Source: JTS-AC122 sp041742635
GTDB taxonomy: Bacteria > Planctomycetota > Phycisphaerae > Phycisphaerales > UBA1924
Reading direction: 5' to 3'
Length of the DNA stretch: 5,773 nt
Assembly (NCBI GenBank): GCA_041742635.1
Contig: JBGSIF010000309.1
Coordinates: 1-5,773, forward strand
The position numbers and the translations under genes are program-made. The notes beneath the pieces were generated by a model. The model made no database searches and was not told the DNA's origin. It saw nothing but the letters and a program-made list of their open reading frames with translations. Positions 1 to 4,831 of the stretch are shown here, piece after piece (within the stretch, counting starts at the first letter, position 1; every line of letters begins with the position of its first letter).

Positions 1-2168
1 TGGGCGAGGGCGATGCCGGCCTGGAGCATTCCTTGCGGGTCGGATTTGTCGGCGGCGACACGGCGGGCGATTGATTCGGCGCGATCCTTTTTGCCGAGTG
101 CCATGAAGCCGCGGGCGATGTTCAGGACGGTGCCGAAGGGCGGATGTTCCGCGGCGAGGGCGGCTTGGTCGGCTTTGTCCAGCGCGGCCTCGGCGTCGGC
201 GATCTGGCCGGCTTGCGCGAGCCCTGCGGCGCTCGGGACGAGCACATCGAGGTCGGTGCCGGCTTCAGCGACGGCTCGTTTGAAGAGGGCCGCGGCGCTG
301 CTCGTGTTGCCCGAGGCGAGTTCGAAGTAAGCGTGGTCGCGCAGGGTTGGGGGGACGAACTTGGTGGTCTTGCGGGAGGAAGCGAGGAGGGTCGCAGCCC
401 GCTCAAACTCTGCAATGGCGTCTTGCGATTTGCCGCTGGCGCGAAGAACCTGCGAGAGTTCGGCGCGGACCTGCGTGAGCGTGGGTTCGATATCGAGCCA
501 GCGCCGGAGTTCGGGGGCAATGGAATCGATGGGCGTGCCGCGGCGCTGCATGATGCGAGCGAGGTCGATGACGATGCTGTCGTTGGGTTTTTGGCGAGCG
601 AGGAGGTCGCGGGTGAAGGCTTCGGATTGCTCGAAGTCGCCGACGATAGCGTGCATATAGGCGAGGCGAGCGAGGGCTTCTTTGGAGTATCCCCAGCCGA
701 TGCCGCCGGTGCGGAATGAGCGGGCGCGGGAGTAGTGAGCGATGGACTCGCGTGCGGCGTCGAGGTGCTCAGGGAGGGGAACAAAGCCGGGCTGGATGGC
801 CTGGGGGATGGTGGGGCCGGACTCTTCGAGGCGGGCGTAGGCTTGCTCGGCCTGCCAGAGTTCGACACGGACAATCGCGCCCCAGACGCCGCAAGCGAGG
901 TAGACGGCGGCGAAGAGGATGAAGAGGCGGCCGGCGGGGCGGAGGCGGCCCCTGAGGCGGAGTTGGAGATTTTGCAGGCGGACGTTGGGGATTCGGAGGA
1001 GTCGCCAGAGGGTCCAGATGACAAAGACGCCGATGCTGGCCATGCCCACGCCCATGAGGAGCGGGACTTCGTTGAGGAAGGAGCGGTAGCCCCAGAGGAG
1101 GAGGACGAAGAGGAGGAGGGCGAGCCACTCCTGCGGGCGGGAGAGGTCGTACTGCTTCGCGGAGGAGCGTTTGGCCTGGACACGTTCTTTGGCTTCGGGG
1201 GTGCGGGGCTTGGCGAGGATACTGGGGGTGCCGAAGCCGAAGTAAAGGGCGTCGTTGGGGCAGGTGTTGACGCAGTCCATGCACTTCATGCAGCCGGGGT
1301 TGACGACCATGCCGAAGTCGCGGACTTCTTCGTGGACGCGGACGTTGGAGGTGCAGACGGCGGTGCAGTGCCCGCACCCTTCGCAGGCGTCGGTGACGCG
1401 GATCTTGCCGGGGGCGAGGCGGTCGAGGGGGGCGAAGAAGCCGCCGTAGGGGCAGCCGTAGGTGCAGAAGCCTTTGTTGCCGAGAAAGTAGACGATGGCG
1501 ACGCCGACGATGAAGATGAAAGGGATGGCGACGTACCAGGGCGCGAAGGTCTGCCAGAAGTCGTTGACGATGAACTCTTTGGTGATGCGGTCGATGGGCG
1601 GCATGGTGCCGAGCCAGTTGGGGAGACGGCCGAACTCGTTGCCCAGGAAGGGAGTGAGTGCATGGCGTTTGAAAGTGGGCCAGAGGAACATGTAGGAACC
1701 GATGCCCAGGGGGATCCAGAGCATGATGCGTGAGCGGAAGGGCTTGGGGCGGACGCCGACGCGGGACATGAGCCAGGAGCAGGCGTCCTGGATTGAAACG
1801 ATGTGGCAACCCCAGCCGCAGAAGAAGCGGCCGAAGACGATGGTGGAAAGGAGCGCGGCGGCAAAGAAGATGAAGCCGGTGTTGAGGACGCCCTCTTCGA
1901 GGGTCTTCATGGATTCGGACGGCTCGACGGGTGAGAGGGTGTTGCCGTGGTAGAGCCACTGGATGATGTGGATGGCGATGGCGAGGTTGACGAGGGTGAG
2001 GACGAGGGCGCGCCAGCGGCCGGTGCGGGAGCCGCCGAGTTTGATTTTCGTAGCACTACTCGAAAGAACGGGGAGGGAGAGATCGGCGCTGCCCGCGCCG
2101 CCGTTGGCTGGCTGGTCGCAGTGGGAGCCGGTGGGGCGCGAGGTCGTAGGCGTCGTCGGGGTGTTCAT
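1..2168 (-). CDS. NapH-like polytopic 4Fe-4S ferredoxin with C-terminal TPR-type region (3' end outside window)
   Basis: The frame is open from ATG 2168 to the left edge (722 codons, no stop). After a polar N-terminus of about 50 residues come probable membrane helices near 53-74, 95-113, 147-163 and 212-229. Two Cys pairs follow the NapH/polyferredoxin pattern: C117-GWG-C121-H and C235-TYG-C239-P. A 2x[4Fe-4S] ferredoxin domain follows, with C262/C265/C268/C272 (then T) and C293/C296/C299/C303 (then P). Further helices lie near 347-362, 367-388 and 413-433. From about 465 to 722 the protein is a soluble Ala/Leu/Arg-rich helical region with TPR-like helix pairs (for example around 571-595 and 642-665). 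By family, NapH-like proteins pass electrons at the cytoplasmic membrane; the donor and acceptor here are unknown. NapH-type proteins are usually near 300 residues, so this is much longer. The start overlaps the FUN14 stop (ATGA), with no clear ribosome-binding site of its own, suggesting coupling. Fold and family are firm; the role is not. Confidence 0.9.
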   Translation of the reverse strand, partial: MNTPTTPTTSRPTGSHCDQPANGGAGSADLSLPVLSSSATKIKLGGSRTGRWRALVLTLVNLAIAIHIIQWLYHGNTLSPVEPSESMKTLEEGVLNTGFIFFAAALLSTIVFGRFFCGWGCHIVSIQDACSWLMSRVGVRPKPFRSRIMLWIPLGIGSYMFLWPTFKRHALTPFLGNEFGRLPNWLGTMPPIDRITKEFIVNDFWQTFAPWYVAIPFIFIVGVAIVYFLGNKGFCTYGCPYGGFFAPLDRLAPGKIRVTDACEGCGHCTAVCTSNVRVHEEVRDFGMVVNPGCMKCMDCVNTCPNDALYFGFGTPSILAKPRTPEAKERVQAKRSSAKQYDLSRPQEWLALLLFVLLLWGYRSFLNEVPLLMGVGMASIGVFVIWTLWRLLRIPNVRLQNLQLRLRGRLRPAGRLFILFAAVYLACGVWGAIVRVELWQAEQAYARLEESGPTIPQAIQPGFVPLPEHLDAARESIAHYSRARSFRTGGIGWGYSKEALARLAYMHAIVGDFEQSEAFTRDLLARQKPNDSIVIDLARIMQRRGTPIDSIAPELRRWLDIEPTLTQVRAELSQVLRASGKSQDAIAEFERAATLLASSRKTTKFVPPTLRDHAYFELASGNTSSAAALFKRAVAEAGTDLDVLVPSAAGLAQAGQIADAEAALDKADQAALAAEHPPFGTVLNIARGFMALGKKDRAESIARRVAADKSDPQGMLQAGIALA

Positions 2169-2713
2169 TTCTTGCGTAGGCCCATGATGATGCCGGTGGT
2201 GCCCGCTCCGGCGGAGGGGAGGTAGCCCAGCACGAAGTCTTTCATGGCACCGGCTTCGCCGCGGACCCAAGCGACGCCGCGTTCGAGGGAGTCGGTGATG
2301 AGTTGGGTGTTGACTTGGATCATGCCGGCGCGGTCCAGGGCGAAGAGAGCGATGAGGGCGACGCCGGTGACGAGGGCGGCGACCTTGATCATTTTTCGGA
2401 AGGCGTAGGCGATGCAGAACCCGGCGATGAAACTGCCGCCGAAGCGGGCCACCGCAGGGGCGGCTTCATCGACGAGCCTGGGATCAACGACGGAACCGGG
2501 GGCTGCTGTGCCCGCACTGGGATCGGTCGGGACGAGTCCGGTAGCGAGCGAAGTGGCGGCGGGGGAGGCGTGAGGTGTCGGCGCGGGGCGTGTGGCTGCG
2601 GCATAGACCCAGAGGACGACGCCGAGGAGCGTCACAGCGGTCATCGCGAGCAGGAGTTTGGAACGCCAGAGTGAACGATGGGCGGGCGACGTGGAGGAAC
2701 TCGGATCGGACAT
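2165..2713 (-). CDS. FUN14-domain membrane protein
   Basis: This is a 182-residue protein. Residues 17-40 form a hydrophobic helix after a short polar N-terminus, residues 40-85 are an Ala/Pro/Thr-rich linker, and residues about 90-180 match the FUN14 family pattern. That part has a Gly-rich helix (FGGSFIAGFCIAYAFRK, 91-107), a second helix near 108-126, the DRAGMIQVN turn (127-135), an amphipathic stretch, and a C-terminal Gly-rich helix ending in GLRKK. Eukaryotic FUN14 proteins (FUNDC1 type) are mitochondrial outer-membrane proteins; the bacterial members have no firmly established function, and none is claimed here. An AGGAG sits 10 nt before the ATG and supports the start. The gene begins 20 nt after the nfeD-like stop, and its TGA overlaps the ATG of the ferredoxin gene. 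The N-terminal helix and linker make it longer than a bare FUN14 domain. Confidence 0.85.
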   Translation of the reverse strand: MSDPSSSTSPAHRSLWRSKLLLAMTAVTLLGVVLWVYAAATRPAPTPHASPAATSLATGLVPTDPSAGTAAPGSVVDPRLVDEAAPAVARFGGSFIAGFCIAYAFRKMIKVAALVTGVALIALFALDRAGMIQVNTQLITDSLERGVAWVRGEAGAMKDFVLGYLPSAGAGTTGIIMGLRKK

Positions 2714-2723
2714 GGCGTGGATG

Positions 2724-2728
2724 CTCCT
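2724..2728 (-). promoter_or_regulatory. Ribosome-binding site of the FUN14 gene
   Basis: AGGAG on the minus strand, 10 nt before the ATG at 2713 and inside the 20-nt gap after the nfeD-like gene. It fixes the FUN14 start and shows that this gene has its own initiation signal, unlike the overlapping ferredoxin gene that follows. Confidence 0.6.
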
Positions 2729-2733
2729 GAGGA

Positions 2734-3240
2734 TTATGCCAGGGGCCTGACGCGCAGGCGGTTTCCTTCGACCGAGACGACGCGGACGCGTGTGCCGGCG
2801 CGGATGAGGGAGGTTTCGGAGACGGCCTGCATTTTCTGGTCGCCGACTTTGACCGTGCCGACGGGGCGCATGTCGGTAAGGACGTCGGCTTCGAGGCCGA
2901 CGAGTGCATCGAACTCGCTGAGGTCGTTTGGAGGCGGGTCGTTATCGTCGGAGTCGGCGTGCTTGTGAGCATCGTCGCCGTACATCATGCGTCGTCCGAT
3001 AGGAGTGTTCGGCATGATGCGCAGGGCGAACATCATGGCACCGAAGCCGAAGACGACGAAGCAGAGTAGCCCGACGACGCCCCATTCCACACTGATCTGG
3101 AAGAGGCAGACAATACCGGCGATGGCCAGCACGAGGGAAGTGAGGGTGATCAGCCCCATGGAGGGAACGAAGACTTCGACAAAGAGCAGCAGCGTGGCCG
3201 CGATAAGGAGACAGATACCCCACAATAAGTACGATTCCAT
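2734..3240 (-). CDS. Short NfeD-like membrane protein with C-terminal OB-fold domain
   Basis: This is a 168-residue protein with three hydrophobic stretches near residues 4-22, 27-48 and 52-75. A charged His/Asp-rich linker (about 86-108) leads to a C-terminal domain from about 110 to 168 that reads like the NfeD OB-fold: LVGLEADVLTDMRPVGTVKV, then a beta-rich tail with GTRVRVVSVEGNRLRVRPL. By family, NfeD proteins are membrane partners of SPFH/stomatin-like proteins and influence membrane microdomain organisation. Long forms carry a ClpP-like serine protease domain, which is absent here, so this is the short type. The start at 3240 is chosen because GGAGG lies 10 nt upstream and the protein opens directly into a membrane helix; the frame stays open to 3597, but that stretch runs antisense into the binding-protein gene. 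It is the first gene of the minus-strand operon, and no SPFH gene is visible in the window. Confidence 0.88.
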   Translation of the reverse strand: MESYLLWGICLLIAATLLLFVEVFVPSMGLITLTSLVLAIAGIVCLFQISVEWGVVGLLCFVVFGFGAMMFALRIMPNTPIGRRMMYGDDAHKHADSDDNDPPPNDLSEFDALVGLEADVLTDMRPVGTVKVGDQKMQAVSETSLIRAGTRVRVVSVEGNRLRVRPLA

Positions 3241-3250
3241 GGAAGAGTGG

Positions 3251-3255
3251 CCTCC
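3251..3255 (-). promoter_or_regulatory. Ribosome-binding site fixing the NfeD start
   Basis: GGAGG on the minus strand, 10 nt before the ATG at 3240. It selects this ATG over the longer open frame that reaches 3597. Confidence 0.7.
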
Positions 3256-3331
3256 GTGCAAAGTGTAGGGCCGAAGGGAAGGGCAAATACGCCGGGGTGC
3301 AGGTCGATGTGTGCGAAAAGCACGAGGGGGT

Positions 3332-3361
3332 GTGAATTTGCTACGATGTACCAAGTAGTAT
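3332..3361 (+). promoter_or_regulatory. Weak candidate sigma70-type promoter for the binding-protein gene
   Basis: The 202-nt divergent region 3241-3442 must hold promoters for both directions, yet no strong consensus is present. The best plus-strand pair I see is GTGAAT (3332-3337) and TAGTAT (3356-3361) with an 18-nt spacer; an alternative -10 is TACGAT (3342-3347). Use of TAGTAT would give a leader of about 75 nt before the ATG at 3443. On the minus strand TACACT (3269-3264) resembles a -10 but lacks a matching -35. A small GTGC-GAAAA-GCAC hairpin lies at 3311-3323. This is a guess based on spacing and position only. Confidence 0.2.
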
Positions 3362-3428
3362 CCGATGGCCGCAACAAAGTCTGCTGAAAAAGGTCTGAAT
3401 AACGATCCGGCTGTCATGCCGGTACAAC

Positions 3429-3433
3429 AGGAG
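3429..3433 (+). promoter_or_regulatory. Ribosome-binding site fixing the binding-protein start
   Basis: AGGAG with a 9-nt spacer before the ATG at 3443. The in-frame upstream ATG codons at 3365 and 3416 have no comparable site, so this decides the start. Confidence 0.65.
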
Positions 3434-3442
3434 AATGAAGCG

Positions 3443-4654
3443 ATGTTTGCACGAGTGATGAAACGAAGGGGGCTGCTGACGGCCGCGCTGGCGGTTGGGA
3501 TTGCCGTTTTTTCCGTCGGTTGCGAGAAAAAGCCGGTGGCGACGGGGGGAACGAAAACAACCGGCGGTTCGGCGGCCGGCGGTGGCGATGCGGGCACGAT
3601 CGTGGTGGGGCACTACGCATCGCTGACAGGGGCTGAAGCCACGTTCGGGCAATCGACCGACCGCGGGATCCGGCTGGCGATTGAAGATTTGAACGCGGCG
3701 GGGGGGCTGAACGGGAAAAAGTTCGACCTCATCACCTACGACAACAAGGGCGAGTCGAAGGAAGCGGGCAACGCCGTGACGCGGCTGATTACCAAGGACA
3801 AGGTCGTCGCGGTGCTGGGCGAAGTGGCGAGCGGGCGCTCGATGGCCGGTGGCGCGGTGTGTCAAGAGCGCGGCGTGCCGATGATCTCGCCGTCGAGCAC
3901 GAACCTGCGTGTGACCGAGGGGCGCGACATGGTGTTCCGGGTGTGCTTCACGGACGATCAGCAAGCCGCGGCGTTGGCGAAGTTCACGAGGAAGAACTTA
4001 AAACTGAGCAAGGCGGCGATCCTGTTTGATCAGACGCAGCCGTATTCTGAGGGGCTGCGGAACGACTACACCAAGGCGTTCGAGGCGCTGGGGGGCAAGG
4101 TCGTGACGTCGCAGGCGTACAGCGGGGGCGATCAGGATTTTTCGGCACAACTGACGACGATCCGGCAAGCCGAGCCGGAGATTTTGTTTATTCCGGGGTA
4201 CTACACGGAAGCCGGGAATATCGCGCTACAGGCTCGCAAACTGGGGCTGACGATCCCGCTGCTGGGCGCGGACGGGTGGGACTCTGAGCAACTGGCGGCG
4301 ATTGGAAAGGAAGCGATTGAAGGGTCGTACTACTCAAACCACTCGGCACCAGATCAACCTGGGAGTATCGGGCAGTTCATCGAGAAGTACAAGGCCAAGT
4401 ACGAAGGGCAAGTACCCGACGCGCTGGGCGGGCTTGGGTACGACTCGATGATGGTACTGGCCGATGCTATGAAGCGGGCCAAGTCGATGGATGGCAAGGA
4501 TCTGGCCAAAGCGATCGGCGAAACCAAGGGGTTCCCCGGGGTGTCTGGGACGATCACGATCGACGCGAAGCGTAATGCCAAGAAGCCGATCGTGATGGTG
4601 CAGATGAAGGGCGGCGGGCCGAAGTGGGTGGCGACGGTCGAGCCGACGAACTGA
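3443..4654 (+). CDS. ABC-type substrate-binding lipoprotein, branched-chain amino acid (LivK/Peripla_BP_6) type
   Basis: This is a 403-residue protein. It begins with a signal peptide: basic MKRR at residues 6-9, hydrophobic core 11-25, then SVG-C27, a lipobox-like site with an atypical Ser at -3. A Gly/Thr-rich tether (about 30-50) precedes the type I periplasmic-binding fold (about 52-400). Family-like landmarks are the opening strand with YASLTGAEATFGQ (58-70), the helix GIRLAIEDLNAAGGLNGK (75-92), the first-lobe ligand-loop region GEVASGRSMA (126-135), and MISPSSTN (147-154), which corresponds to the Ser/Thr ligand-contact loop of LIV-binding proteins. By family it captures a small ligand, often a branched-chain amino acid or amide, outside the inner membrane and delivers it to a permease; the actual ligand cannot be read here. 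The start at 3443 is favoured by AGGAG 9 nt upstream and an immediate signal peptide. The in-frame extension to 3365 lowers GC and buries the signal. No transporter partner genes are visible. Confidence 0.88.
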   Translation: MFARVMKRRGLLTAALAVGIAVFSVGCEKKPVATGGTKTTGGSAAGGGDAGTIVVGHYASLTGAEATFGQSTDRGIRLAIEDLNAAGGLNGKKFDLITYDNKGESKEAGNAVTRLITKDKVVAVLGEVASGRSMAGGAVCQERGVPMISPSSTNLRVTEGRDMVFRVCFTDDQQAAALAKFTRKNLKLSKAAILFDQTQPYSEGLRNDYTKAFEALGGKVVTSQAYSGGDQDFSAQLTTIRQAEPEILFIPGYYTEAGNIALQARKLGLTIPLLGADGWDSEQLAAIGKEAIEGSYYSNHSAPDQPGSIGQFIEKYKAKYEGQVPDALGGLGYDSMMVLADAMKRAKSMDGKDLAKAIGETKGFPGVSGTITIDAKRNAKKPIVMVQMKGGGPKWVATVEPTN

Positions 4655-4680
4655 TACGGTTCTATCTTTAGATACTGCAC

Positions 4681-4703
4681 GACTGGACCGACGAATCGGT
4701 GTC
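4681..4703 (+). other. Small imperfect hairpin after the binding-protein gene
   Basis: ACCGA (4687-4691) pairs with TCGGT (4696-4700) around a CGAA loop. GAC (4681-4683) can extend the stem with GTC (4701-4703) across a 3-nt bulge. It starts 27 nt after the stop codon and has no T tract. It may act with the longer hairpin that follows, or be chance. Confidence 0.25.
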
Positions 4704-4709
4704 AGAATC

Positions 4710-4739
4710 CATGTGGATGACATCAATGTCATTCATGTG
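4710..4739 (+). terminator. Long hairpin, probable 3'-end structure of the binding-protein transcript
   Basis: Positions 4710-4723 pair with 4726-4739 over 14 positions: 11 Watson-Crick and 3 G-U pairs, the innermost pair probably opening to give a 4-nt loop. The core ATGACAT/ATGTCAT is a perfect inverted repeat. It begins 55 nt after the TGA at 4654 and lies in the convergent gap. On the minus strand the three G-U pairs become A-C mismatches, so the structure favours plus-strand RNA. There is no downstream T tract, so it may be a non-canonical or Rho-assisted terminator, or a 3' stabiliser; a DNA-binding palindrome is also possible. Confidence 0.45.
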
Positions 4740-4831
4740 AGGTGTTGCGCGATCATCCTGCGAGCGTGCGTGGGAGGACAGGACGTTGCAGGCAATGCCC
4801 CCCCGCTTGTACTGGGGCGAAACCCTGCGTG

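Noticed and set aside
735..1733. Long plus-strand open frame (332 residues, Gly/Ala/Glu/Asp-rich)
   Set aside because: It is antisense to the ferredoxin/TPR gene, whose minus-strand frame shows clear Cys motifs and helices. The shadow is low complexity and explained by GC-rich third positions.
122..1959. Minus-strand open frames at 122-1183 (Ser/Pro-rich) and 769-1959 (Arg/Pro/His-rich)
   Set aside because: Both overlap the ferredoxin/TPR gene out of frame and have compositional bias with no recognisable domain.
3365..3442. Start of the binding protein at 3365 (26 extra residues)
   Set aside because: No ribosome-binding site there, the extension is polar and of lower GC, and it would place the signal peptide internally. 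The ATG at 3443 has AGGAG 9 nt upstream.
3241..3597. N-terminal extension of the NfeD-like protein to an ATG at 3597
   Set aside because: It would overlap the binding-protein gene antisense, lacks family similarity, and the ATG at 3240 has GGAGG at good spacing.
4788..4828. Nested inverted repeats as a terminator for the propeller gene (GCAGG/CCTGC around GCCCC/GGGGC)
   Set aside because: Only two 5-bp stems separated by internal loops, a 12-nt loop and no T tract; in C- and G-rich sequence this can easily arise by chance.
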